Assembly (NCBI GenBank): GCA_018334735.1
Contig: JAGXLK010000203.1
Coordinates: 1-5,662 of the forward strand
Reading direction: 5' to 3'
Length of the DNA stretch: 5,662 bases
Origin: Planctomycetota bacterium
Lineage (GTDB): Bacteria > Planctomycetota > Brocadiia > SM23-32
Each line of letters starts with the position of its first letter. The stretch's first letter is position 1. The notes beneath the pieces are model-generated. The model was given only the letters and a program-made list of their open reading frames with translations, was not told the DNA's origin and did not search any database. The translations under genes and the position numbers were made by a program. Below are positions 1 to 5,662 of the stretch, in pieces.

Positions 1-118
1 TCAGCCCCAACGGGGTGATAACAATTTAGCCCGGGGTAACGCGGTCTGAAGGATCGCGGCGCCCTGGGAGAATATCGCTTTTCGCATTCTCTGTGGGCTG
101 AAGGCCCACAATATTCCT
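1..118. repeat. Hairpin-rich intergenic repeat-like block
   Basis: This GC-rich non-coding stretch is built from short inverted repeats. CCCC (5-8) pairs with GGGG (12-15). CGCGGTC (40-46) pairs with GATCGCG (52-58) through one G-T wobble. TGTGGGC (92-98) pairs perfectly with GCCCACA (104-110). The second and third stems enclose the same five-base loop, TGAAG. From memory, blocks of this style (an AGCCC..CGGGG start, then hairpins with GAAGG loops) are dispersed many times in intergenic regions of planctomycete and verrucomicrobial-type genomes, but copy number cannot be shown from one window. There is no T-run after the last stem, so it does not look like an intrinsic terminator. The left end may continue beyond the window. 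Confidence 0.5.
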
Positions 119-181
119 CCTCCGGCAAAGCACCCTTCAAACTTCATGGGTCATCCCGGGGAACACGACAAAAAACACCGA

Positions 182-217
182 GTCCCTTTCGTCTCTTAAG
201 TCCCTTCTGTCCCTTCT
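182..217. repeat. Four tandem 9-bp units (GTCCCTTCT-like)
   Basis: Four consecutive 9-base units lie head to tail: GTCCCTTTC (182-190), GTCTCTTAA (191-199), GTCCCTTCT (200-208) and GTCCCTTCT (209-217). The last two are identical and the first two differ from them at two or three positions. One strand is almost purely pyrimidine and the other purine-rich. An in-frame TAA and the lack of any surrounding reading frame argue against a coding role. It is a small degenerate minisatellite in the leader, about 300 bases before the first gene. Confidence 0.75.
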
Positions 218-286
218 GCGTGCAACCACCAGCAAATTGTCCGCCTCGGCCGCCAGTGCTGCACTTCGTGAACTATTATGGACCAT

Positions 287-294
287 ATACGTAT
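287..294. promoter_or_regulatory. Palindrome ATACGTAT, weak operator candidate
   Basis: ATACGTAT is a perfect 8-bp palindrome centred on CG. Beyond it the symmetry is lost at the next two positions and returns for only one base pair. A CG-centred palindrome upstream of sugar-utilisation genes is reminiscent of LacI-family operators, but those are normally longer and no regulator gene is in the window. It is offered only as a candidate site. Confidence 0.15.
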
Positions 295-317
295 CGGTGG
301 GCCGTCACTAAAAAATT

Positions 318-330
318 GCGGTGAAACCGC
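318..330 (+). other. Small hairpin GCGGT-GAA-ACCGC
   Basis: GCGGT (318-322) and ACCGC (326-330) form a perfect 5-bp stem around GAA, preceded by an A-rich run at 309-315. An alternative short pairing, CCC (330-332) with GGG (336-338), shares base 330 and would compete with it. The stem and loop type matches the hairpin at 415-427. It may be part of a structured 5' leader RNA, but I do not recognise a known riboswitch class. Confidence 0.45.
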
Positions 331-414
331 CCTGAGGGGTTAAGGTAAAGCCATGCTGTACACGTAGAACAAGTTCGAAGCGGCGGGGCAAGTTATGGTA
401 TTGTGATAGTTCCA

Positions 415-427
415 GCTCTGAAAGAGC
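415..427 (+). other. Small hairpin GCTCT-GAA-AGAGC
   Basis: GCTCT (415-419) and AGAGC (423-427) form a perfect 5-bp stem around GAA. The stem sequence differs from that at 318-330 while the closing T-A pair and loop (TGAAA) are the same. It lies about 90 bases before the first start codon and would be in the leader if transcription begins further upstream. Confidence 0.45.
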
Positions 428-442
428 GGTACAAGTGTTAGG

Positions 443-455
443 AGGCTTTTAGCCT
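443..455 (+). other. Small hairpin AGGCT-TTT-AGCCT over an SD-like AGGAGG
   Basis: AGGCT (443-447) and AGCCT (451-455) form a perfect 5-bp stem around TTT. The left arm overlaps AGGAGG (440-445), a ribosome-binding-site-like sequence without a following start codon. It is not followed by a T-run, so it is not a classical terminator. Confidence 0.4.
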
Positions 456-499
456 GGATTTCCGACTATCCTATTTTCCTGGATTGCCAGATTTCATAT

Positions 500-506
500 A
501 AGGAGG
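500..506 (+). promoter_or_regulatory. Ribosome binding site of the first gene
   Basis: AAGGAGG ends eight bases before the ATG at 515. It is the strongest Shine-Dalgarno match in the cluster and fixes the start of the DUF1961 gene. It also implies good initiation for the leading gene. Confidence 0.8.
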
Positions 507-514
507 ACCGAACA

Positions 515-1168
515 ATGAGTCAGCCCGAGGTCCTGTTTGAGGAAGACTTTTCCGATGAGCAGTTGGATTTGAAGAATACCTGGAAACTCGAAGGGACCGG
601 TCGGGCGTGGATCGAGGGGAATTCTGTGGCTCTGCAGGAAGAACCTGCGGGACAGGGCGTCGTTCTGTGGCTGCGCCGCGATTTGCCATCGGATCTTTGC
701 CTGGAATTTGATCTTTCGTTCAGCAACAACCGGGGCATCGGCGTGTTTTTCCTCGCCGCGAAAGGCACACAGGGAGAAGACATACTGGAAGACCTGCCGC
801 CGCGAACCGGTGCCTATCCGGAGTATACTTCCGACAGGATCAACTGCTACAGTTTTTCCGTGCACAGATTCTTCCCGGATGGGCGGCATAACGAGGGGAC
901 GAATATCAGACGAAATAGCGGATTCAACCTCGTGAATCATGTCGAACCGGATCCCGTCATGGAGGCCGAGCGGCCCTGCCGCCTCAGGGTCGAGAAGGTT
1001 GGCCCGCAATTGCGCGTTTGGGTGGATGGCGAACTGGTCCACCACTGGACCGACAATGGGGAGTATGGGGAACCGCTCGGCGGAGGAAAAGTTGGTTTCC
1101 GACTCCGTGCAGATGATTCCTGCGTGATGTATGTTAGTAACGCGAGGATTACCAAACCGGATGTTTGA
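515..1168 (+). CDS. DUF1961 (YesU-like) family protein
   Basis: The protein has 217 residues, about the length of Bacillus subtilis YesU, the family member I know. It begins almost directly with beta-sandwich sequence (LFEEDFSD, residues 7-14) and has no signal peptide or membrane segment, so it should be cytoplasmic. Recognisable family stretches are the RINCYSFSVHR region (108-118), the RRNSGFNLV region (132-140), a strand pair around LRVWVDGELVHHW (166-178) and the closing GKVGFRLRADDS block (191-202). The overall pattern is that of a concanavalin A/laminin-G-like jelly roll. No enzymatic activity is established for DUF1961 to my knowledge; in Bacillus the gene lies among rhamnogalacturonan-use genes, so a role in binding or cutting a plant or algal sugar chain is inferred. 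The ATG at 515 is supported by AAGGAGG eight bases upstream. It leads the cluster, 52 bases before the GH130 gene. A remote alternative is a DUF1080-like hydrolase domain. Confidence 0.85.
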   Translation: MSQPEVLFEEDFSDEQLDLKNTWKLEGTGRAWIEGNSVALQEEPAGQGVVLWLRRDLPSDLCLEFDLSFSNNRGIGVFFLAAKGTQGEDILEDLPPRTGAYPEYTSDRINCYSFSVHRFFPDGRHNEGTNIRRNSGFNLVNHVEPDPVMEAERPCRLRVEKVGPQLRVWVDGELVHHWTDNGEYGEPLGGGKVGFRLRADDSCVMYVSNARITKPDV

Positions 1169-1189
1169 GTCCGGTCCGGCAGAAACCCG

Positions 1190-1206
1190 TCGAAAACAAA
1201 TTTCGA
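1190..1206 (+). other. Perfect inverted repeat before the GH130 ribosome binding site
   Basis: TCGAAA (1190-1195) and TTTCGA (1201-1206) are perfect complements around ACAAA. The repeat ends one base before the AAGGA (1208-1212) that serves the gene at 1221. A hairpin here could modulate translation or protect a processed mRNA end, but the stem is AT-rich and short, and may be chance. Confidence 0.35.
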
Positions 1207-1220
1207 GAAGGATCTAAATT

Positions 1221-2270
1221 ATGTCCGATGATAAAACACCGTATTTTATTTCTGATCCCGAACCTGTTGGCGACTTCTCATCGGCACCATTTCTGAAACG
1301 TCATCCGGATAACCCGGTCTTGACGAAAGATGACGTCCCGTATCCTTCGCATCTGGTTTTTAATTGTTCGGTGCTGGAGGAAAACGATGGGTACCTTATG
1401 ATTTTCCGGAATGATGTCTTCGCGCAGTACGGTGTGCCCGGCAGGACGGAGACGGATTTTGGGCTGGCGCACAGTGAAGACGGCGTAAACTGGGAGGTCG
1501 AGCCCAAACCCGTCTTCGATTACCGGTCGGAAACGGTGAGCAGAGTTTACGACCCGCGGCTGATCAGACTCGACGGACGGTACGTCCTGACGTGCTGTGC
1601 TCAGACGCCGAAAGGGCCGCGGGCGGCCACCTTTGTAACCGATGATCTCAGGGATTTTGAACTGATTGAGCTGTCTCTACCGGCTTCGCGCAATACCTTG
1701 CTTTTTCCGGAGAAGATGGCTGGAAAATACTGGCGGCTTGAACGTCCTTTCTGGCAAGGACCTGACGCATACGCTTACTACTATGGGAAATGGTTCGGAC
1801 CGACCTTTGATATCTGGGTCTCCAGCTCACCCGATATGGAACACTGGGGTCATTATAAACTTCTGATCGAAACGGATCAGATTCCCTATGCCAACATCAA
1901 AATTGGCCCGGGAGCGCCCCCGATTCGGACGGAAGAAGGATGGTTGCTTCTGATCCACGGCGTCGATTTCGATGCGTCGCGGGGCAAGAATGGCTGGGAA
2001 GATCGGTGGCCGCAGAGATATCACGCCGGAGTCGCTTTGCTCGATCGCGAAGATCCAACCCGTCTGATCGGACTGGGACGCACGCCGCTCATCACGCCTG
2101 AAGCAAAATACGAAGTGGCAGGAGGATATCGCAACAACGTGGTCTTCCCGATGACAGGTCTGGTGCAACCGGACGGAAATGTGATGATCTACTACGGCGC
2201 GGCCGATGCCGTAATCGCCCTTGCGACCGCTCCACTGGATGAACTCCTGGAGCTGTGTGAACCGATCTGA
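1221..2270 (+). CDS. GH130 glycosidase, likely phosphorylase-type
   Basis: The 349-residue protein matches family GH130, a five-bladed beta-propeller family of beta-mannoside phosphorylases and some beta-mannosidases, and has the usual length. Family signatures in order are RHPDNPVL (27-34), VFN (46-48), FR (62-63), the YDPR motif (110-113) with the presumed acid Asp111, RNTLLFPEK (157-165), RLERP (172-176), KIGPGAPPI (227-235), HGV (246-248) and YYGAAD (324-329). Arg157, Asn158, Arg175, Lys227 and His246 match, from memory, the residues that bind phosphate in characterised phosphorylases and are lost in the hydrolase branch, so phosphorolysis to a sugar-1-phosphate is inferred. The sugar specificity cannot be read. 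SEDGVNWE (85-92) and SPDMEHW (203-209) mark propeller blades. There is no signal peptide, so it should act on imported oligosaccharides. AAGGA (1208-1212) sits eight bases before the ATG. Confidence 0.88.
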   Translation: MSDDKTPYFISDPEPVGDFSSAPFLKRHPDNPVLTKDDVPYPSHLVFNCSVLEENDGYLMIFRNDVFAQYGVPGRTETDFGLAHSEDGVNWEVEPKPVFDYRSETVSRVYDPRLIRLDGRYVLTCCAQTPKGPRAATFVTDDLRDFELIELSLPASRNTLLFPEKMAGKYWRLERPFWQGPDAYAYYYGKWFGPTFDIWVSSSPDMEHWGHYKLLIETDQIPYANIKIGPGAPPIRTEEGWLLLIHGVDFDASRGKNGWEDRWPQRYHAGVALLDREDPTRLIGLGRTPLITPEAKYEVAGGYRNNVVFPMTGLVQPDGNVMIYYGAADAVIALATAPLDELLELCEPI

Positions 2271-2310
2271 GTCTGTGAAGAATTTCCGGAAGACATTTGG
2301 CAGAGAAAAT

Positions 2311-2315
2311 GAGGA
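2311..2315 (+). promoter_or_regulatory. Ribosome binding site deciding the beta-helix gene start
   Basis: GAGGA ends four bases before the ATG at 2320. The spacing is short but workable. The next in-frame ATG, at 2332, would leave 16 bases, which is too far, so 2320 is the better start. Confidence 0.55.
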
Positions 2316-2319
2316 AATT

Positions 2320-4101
2320 ATGAACGGTGATATGCTGGCAGATGGTCGGCCCTTTGATTTTTGGGAAGACGAAACTCAGTATACGAGAGAATATCACGTC
2401 GCCTGCAGCGCCCCGAAAGCCTCTGACGAAAATAGTGGATCTGCGGAGGATCCTTTCCGGACGATCGGTCGGGCCGCTGCAGAGGTGAAGCCGGGCGAGA
2501 AAGTCGTTGTGCACGAGGGCGTATATCGCGAATCGGTCCACCCGCCACGGGGAGGAACGGCTCCTGATCAGATGATCGCGTATGAAGCGGCAGAAGGGGA
2601 AGACGTTGTCATCAGCGGAGCCGAGCCCTGGGAACCTGAAATCAAGCCCAGCGAAGGTTGGGCCATACCATCGCTGCCGGATGGAAAACGCGTCTGGATG
2701 GCAGATCTCCCCGTGGGGCGTTTTGATGCCTACAACCCATTTCTGGCTCGGAACGTTTATGACCATCTGCCGCGGTACGGGAAAACAGATGATCCGAAAT
2801 GGTTGCAACGGACTCTCCTGCGCCGAGGGAGTATTTTTTGCAACGGGGGGGAACTAAAACAGGTAGCTTTCCCCCGAGATCTTGCGAAACAAGCCGGTGC
2901 TTTCTGGGTGGAAGAACCCGGGACCCGGCTCCATTTCCGGCTTCCCGGCGACGCTGATCCGCGCTCATGTCAACTTGAAGTGACGGCGCGCGAGCAGGTT
3001 TTTGCCCCCATCGAGTTGGCGCTGGGGTACATCAGGGTCACCGGATTCGCTCTGGAAAAAGCGGCAGACGGGTTGCCCGTGCCGCAACGCGCTGCTCTGA
3101 GCGCATCACGCGGCCATCACTGGATTATCGAAAATAATATTGTGCGTAACGCCAATGCCTGCGGCATCGACGTCGGTATGCAGAGCTGGAACGCCAGAAT
3201 GTCGGAACCGTGCGGACATCATATCATCCGTGACAATAAAATCCGCGATTGTGGGATCTGTGGAATTGCGGGAGCAACCGGGGTCAAACACACCTTGATC
3301 GAAAACAACACGATTGAATGTATTGGTGCCCGCAATATGGAGCGGATGTATGAATGCGCGGGGATTAAGTTCCACCTGTGCAAAAATTCGCTTATTCGTG
3401 GGAATACTTTCCGGCATATCCGGCATGCCGGGGGCATCTGGCTGGATGTCAAGAACGAAAACTGCCGCATTACCGGCAACACCTTTGCCGACATCGAAAC
3501 GATTACCGGAGCCGTTTACTCCGAGATGAATCCGGATACGAACCTGATTGATAACAACGTCTTTTGGGATATCAGGAGCGGTTCTACGCCGGGAGAACCT
3601 GACGGTAAAAACATGCCGATTGAAGGCTCGGCCGTCCGCGCGGATTGCAACGAGAGTCTGATTGTGGCCAATAATTTCTTCGGTCGAGTCGAGACCCACG
3701 CGATCGCATTCAGCCTCGTACAGGCCGACCGCCCCTCACAGGGACGCACGGGGTTGTGCCGGGCCAATCAGGCACTTAACAATGTCTTTTTTGAGTGTCC
3801 GCATCGCATCCATCTTGGCCGCCGGGAAGAGAACGTCTGTGATGGAAATATTTACGATCGACGGGACGATAATCTGTCGTTCCACATCGCGCATCCCGAA
3901 CCACCGTGCTGGCAGAATCTGAGCGGTTGGCAGAGTTACTTTGGGCTGGATACCCATTCCACAGGAGCAACAATCAAAGCCGATTTCGATATCGAGAGCG
4001 GCAGGCTCGAATGGAGCATGATGGATGGAGAAATGCCGGTCTGTCAGCCGGTTGGCGAGCTTGCAAATCCGGACAGCATCGGACCTGAAAACTCATCATA
4101 A
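2320..4101 (+). CDS. Right-handed parallel beta-helix protein, putative carbohydrate-active enzyme
   Basis: From the ATG at 2320 the protein has 593 residues. The N-terminal part has the pattern of secreted-type beta-helix sugar enzymes (DPFRTIGRAA, 44-53; GEKVVVHEGVYRE, 59-71; a GGTAPDQMIAYEA stretch, 78-90; DVVISGAEPW, 95-104), but no signal peptide precedes it. About nine helix rungs follow, each with an I-x-x-N-x-(I/F)-like core: 267-286, 300-318, 324-336, 356-376, 381-401, 407-421, 445-465, 483-500 and 505-515. The tail carries a W-x-x-x-x-G-x-x-x-x-x-G-x-D-x-H-S pattern (531-547) that I recall from other beta-helix polysaccharide enzymes. The fold is used by polysaccharide lyases, some glycoside hydrolases and epimerases, and I cannot choose among them; catalytic residues are not identifiable by eye. 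The gene starts 49 bases after GH130. An upstream TTG at 2221 would add 33 residues inside the GH130 gene but has no ribosome binding site or helix-like sequence. Confidence 0.85.
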   Translation: MNGDMLADGRPFDFWEDETQYTREYHVACSAPKASDENSGSAEDPFRTIGRAAAEVKPGEKVVVHEGVYRESVHPPRGGTAPDQMIAYEAAEGEDVVISGAEPWEPEIKPSEGWAIPSLPDGKRVWMADLPVGRFDAYNPFLARNVYDHLPRYGKTDDPKWLQRTLLRRGSIFCNGGELKQVAFPRDLAKQAGAFWVEEPGTRLHFRLPGDADPRSCQLEVTAREQVFAPIELALGYIRVTGFALEKAADGLPVPQRAALSASRGHHWIIENNIVRNANACGIDVGMQSWNARMSEPCGHHIIRDNKIRDCGICGIAGATGVKHTLIENNTIECIGARNMERMYECAGIKFHLCKNSLIRGNTFRHIRHAGGIWLDVKNENCRITGNTFADIETITGAVYSEMNPDTNLIDNNVFWDIRSGSTPGEPDGKNMPIEGSAVRADCNESLIVANNFFGRVETHAIAFSLVQADRPSQGRTGLCRANQALNNVFFECPHRIHLGRREENVCDGNIYDRRDDNLSFHIAHPEPPCWQNLSGWQSYFGLDTHSTGATIKADFDIESGRLEWSMMDGEMPVCQPVGELANPDSIGPENSS

Positions 4102-4108
4102 TTTCACT

Positions 4109-4125
4109 GATTCAACACAAGAATC
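4109..4125 (+). other. Perfect inverted repeat in the gap before the propeller gene
   Basis: GATTC (4109-4113) and GAATC (4121-4125) are complementary around a seven-base spacer. They lie just before the GGAG (4129-4132) serving the gene at 4141. The position resembles that of the inverted repeat at 1190-1206, but the stem is weak and chance is likely. Confidence 0.25.
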
Positions 4126-4140
4126 TCTGGAGTCCCGAAC

Positions 4141-5607
4141 ATGGTTGAAGAAAAGATCATATATCTTGGCAACAAGAAACAATTGTTCATCGATAATCGT
4201 TGGTTTCAGCAGGCAAACGGTGTGAGTTTGCGGGTGAATCCTCCGGTTAAACGCGAACGCGTTCTGGTTCCCGAGAAACCGTGGGAGGCCTTCCGCATCG
4301 GGGCGGGGACGAGCATCATAGAAGACGAAGGGGTATACCGGATGTGGTACGACGCCATAGCTCCGCGGCCACCGGAGGCCGACCATGTCTGTCGGAACCG
4401 CTTTCTTTGTTACGCTGAGAGCGATGACGGACTTCATTGGGAACGCAAGAATGTCAACCTGTTCACCTGGCAGGGGATCGAGGAAAACAATATTGTCGTG
4501 CCCGGTGGACAGGGGGGCATCATGAAAGATCCAACGGGAAGCGACGAGCATCGGTATAAAGGGCTTTTGCGCGTTTGGCCCAACGATCTCTGGGAGGAAT
4601 CACAGGGCGCGGTGGCGCCATATTGGGAAACGGAAGAGACATTCTGCAACGAAAGCGAACTGTATATCTGTTCCAGCCCCGACGGAATCCAGTGGCATCG
4701 TCATGGCGCAGTGTCGGACCATTTTCATGACACCCATAATCACTTGATTTACGATCCAGACTTGGGATGCCACGTAGCGTATGTGCGCACCCATGAACGG
4801 GGGCGAACAGTCGGCCGACTGGAAGTGGAAGATCCAATGGATACCCCCTGGGTTCCGCTCGAGAAAAACGGTGGGGATCCGGCCGGGGCCTTCGATACGG
4901 TTCTGATGCGGGACGATTATGATCCGCCGGAAACCGACCTCTACACGCCCTGTGTCCATCACTATCCATGGGCCGATGATGCGTACTTCAGTTTCACCAC
5001 ACCGTATCGTCATTATCCCGTTGGCAGGAATCAGGGTCTTGTGGATATCCAGCTTGCGGTCAGCCGGGACGGAAAAGAGTTCCATCGCCCCGACCGGCGC
5101 CCGTATGTGCGGTTAGGTCGGGAAGGGGCATGGGATGCCGGGATGCTCTACATGTGCCTGGGTATGATCCGTCACGGAGACGAGATCTGGATGTATTATA
5201 GCGGGACCGAAAGCATTCATGGCGGAGCGGAACAAAGCTCAGCCGACTATGAAGGCGGCATCGCCCGAGTCGTCCAGCGGTTGGACGGATTCGTGTCGGC
5301 CGATGCCGACTACACGGGCGCCACATTCACGACGCCGCTGCTCAGATTTTCCGGAGATCAACTGGAACTGAACATCGATTGCTCCGCGTTGGGGGAGGCG
5401 TGGGTCGAGTTTCGCGATGAGCAGGGGCGGCCAATCCCCGGATACAGTCTCGATGAAGCGGTCAGCGTGGATGGGAACCGTATTGCGGCTCCTGTGCGAT
5501 GGGAGGGAAAAGATAGCGTTGCCGAACTGGCGGGACGGCCGGTGCGAATGCACGTCAAACTGCGTGCATGCAAGCTTTATGCTTTTCAGTTTGCTGGGGA
5601 CGCCTGA
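4141..5607 (+). CDS. Five-bladed beta-propeller glycosidase-like protein with C-terminal beta-sandwich
   Basis: The 488-residue protein opens with KQLFIDNRWF (13-22) and NPPVKRERVL (33-42), a beginning I recall from many uncharacterised planctomycete-type proteins related to the GH43/GH32/GH130 propeller superfamily. Propeller blades are marked by a repeated S-x-D-G-x-x-(W/F)-x-R motif: SDDGLHWER (94-102), SPDGIQWHR (179-187) and SRDGKEFHR (308-316), and by aromatic strands YRMWYD (66-71) and IWMYYSG (349-355). Acidic candidates for catalysis include Asp71, Asp205 and Asp332, chosen only by position. From about residue 396 a beta-sandwich follows (LELNIDCS, 408-415; GRPIPGYSLDEAV, 429-441; VRWEGKDSVAELAGRPVRM, 452-470), like the C-terminal module of GH32-type enzymes. 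There is no signal peptide. GGAG (4129-4132) lies eight bases before the ATG. Enzyme activity and substrate are unknown, and an isomerase or a binding protein cannot be excluded. Confidence 0.82.
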   Translation: MVEEKIIYLGNKKQLFIDNRWFQQANGVSLRVNPPVKRERVLVPEKPWEAFRIGAGTSIIEDEGVYRMWYDAIAPRPPEADHVCRNRFLCYAESDDGLHWERKNVNLFTWQGIEENNIVVPGGQGGIMKDPTGSDEHRYKGLLRVWPNDLWEESQGAVAPYWETEETFCNESELYICSSPDGIQWHRHGAVSDHFHDTHNHLIYDPDLGCHVAYVRTHERGRTVGRLEVEDPMDTPWVPLEKNGGDPAGAFDTVLMRDDYDPPETDLYTPCVHHYPWADDAYFSFTTPYRHYPVGRNQGLVDIQLAVSRDGKEFHRPDRRPYVRLGREGAWDAGMLYMCLGMIRHGDEIWMYYSGTESIHGGAEQSSADYEGGIARVVQRLDGFVSADADYTGATFTTPLLRFSGDQLELNIDCSALGEAWVEFRDEQGRPIPGYSLDEAVSVDGNRIAAPVRWEGKDSVAELAGRPVRMHVKLRACKLYAFQFAGDA

Positions 5608-5662
5608 TTGGGGATAAGCGGTATCGGATTAGTTGTCTGGGGTTTTACTGCAGAGACCAGCA
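5608..5662. other. Short tail without an identifiable feature
   Basis: The last 55 bases after the propeller gene show no start codon with a ribosome binding site and no GC-rich hairpin with a T-run. Whether the transcription unit ends here or continues to the right cannot be told. Confidence 0.4.

Larger units (their letters stand above)
119..514. other. Gene-free leader upstream of the cluster
   Basis: No convincing gene lies in this stretch on either strand. It contains the 9-bp tandem units, the palindrome ATACGTAT at 287-294, and three small perfect hairpins at 318-330, 415-427 and 443-455. An AGGAGG at 440-445 resembles a ribosome binding site but has no start codon at a useful distance, and half of it lies inside the 443-455 stem. 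I could not identify a convincing sigma-70-type -35/-10 pair. The promoter of the downstream genes should nevertheless lie here or in the block before it, because all four genes run rightward from 515. Confidence 0.5.

Noticed and set aside
92..110. Intrinsic terminator of an upstream gene
   Set aside because: The stem is strong but is followed by ATATTCCTCC, not a T-run, and the hairpin fits better in the repeat-like block.
182..217. CRISPR array
   Set aside because: The units are only 9 bases long with no spacers between them, so it is a plain tandem repeat.
318..400. Group II intron or cobalamin-riboswitch fragment
   Set aside because: Some short strings looked familiar, but no domain V hairpin, reverse transcriptase or complete riboswitch core could be found.
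401..435. Promoter with TTGTGA at 401 as -35
   Set aside because: No TATAAT-like hexamer lies 16-18 bases downstream; the nearest candidate is too far away.
440..470. Leader peptide starting after AGGAGG (440-445)
   Set aside because: No ATG, GTG or TTG occurs at a usable distance downstream.
494..1045. 183-residue open frame on the minus strand opposite the DUF1961 gene
   Set aside because: It lies antisense to a recognisable family protein, has no recognisable domain or ribosome binding site, and looks like a by-product of the codon use of the plus-strand gene.
2092..2808. 238-residue open frame on the minus strand across the GH130/beta-helix junction
   Set aside because: The translation is low-order, rich in Arg, Pro, Phe and His, matches no family I know, and overlaps two well-supported genes.
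5630..5660. Terminator after the last gene (GTCT/AGAC pairing around a T-run)
   Set aside because: The stem is four base pairs with a long loop and the T-run is in the loop rather than after the stem.

Overview
The window holds one strand-consistent cluster of four plus-strand genes (515-5607) behind a gene-free leader of about 514 bases. The base composition is moderately GC-rich. The structured, GC-rich intergenic repeats at the left edge and the kinds of carbohydrate-active proteins encoded resemble what I know from the Planctomycetes-Verrucomicrobia-Lentisphaerae-Kiritimatiellota group. That placement is an inference from style. No phylogenetic marker gene is present.

Layout. Positions 1-514 are non-coding. 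They contain a hairpin-rich repeat-like block (about 1-118), four tandem 9-bp units (182-217), a short palindrome (287-294), three small perfect hairpins (318-330, 415-427, 443-455) and a strong ribosome binding site at 500-506. Four genes follow: a DUF1961 (YesU-like) beta-sandwich protein (515-1168); a glycoside hydrolase family 130 protein that keeps the residues I associate with phosphate binding in phosphorylases (1221-2270); a right-handed parallel beta-helix protein (start most likely 2320, end 4101); and a five-bladed beta-propeller, GH43/GH32-superfamily-like protein with a C-terminal beta-sandwich (4141-5607). The gaps are 52, 49 and 39 bases and every gene has a plausible ribosome binding site, so they look like one transcription unit. 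The last 55 bases show nothing I can name.

How they may work together. All four products belong to folds used for binding or cutting sugars, and none has a visible N-terminal signal peptide or membrane segment. The simplest reading is a cytoplasmic module that finishes breaking down imported oligosaccharides: the beta-helix protein (possible lyase, hydrolase or epimerase) and the two propeller enzymes would release sugars, with GH130 possibly yielding a sugar-1-phosphate. The DUF1961 protein has an unproven role; its Bacillus relative YesU lies in the rhamnogalacturonan-utilisation gene region. No transporter, regulator or sugar kinase is in the window, so the substrate cannot be named. The combination of GH130, an orphan propeller, a beta-helix protein and DUF1961 is the best candidate here for an undescribed glycan-degradation system.
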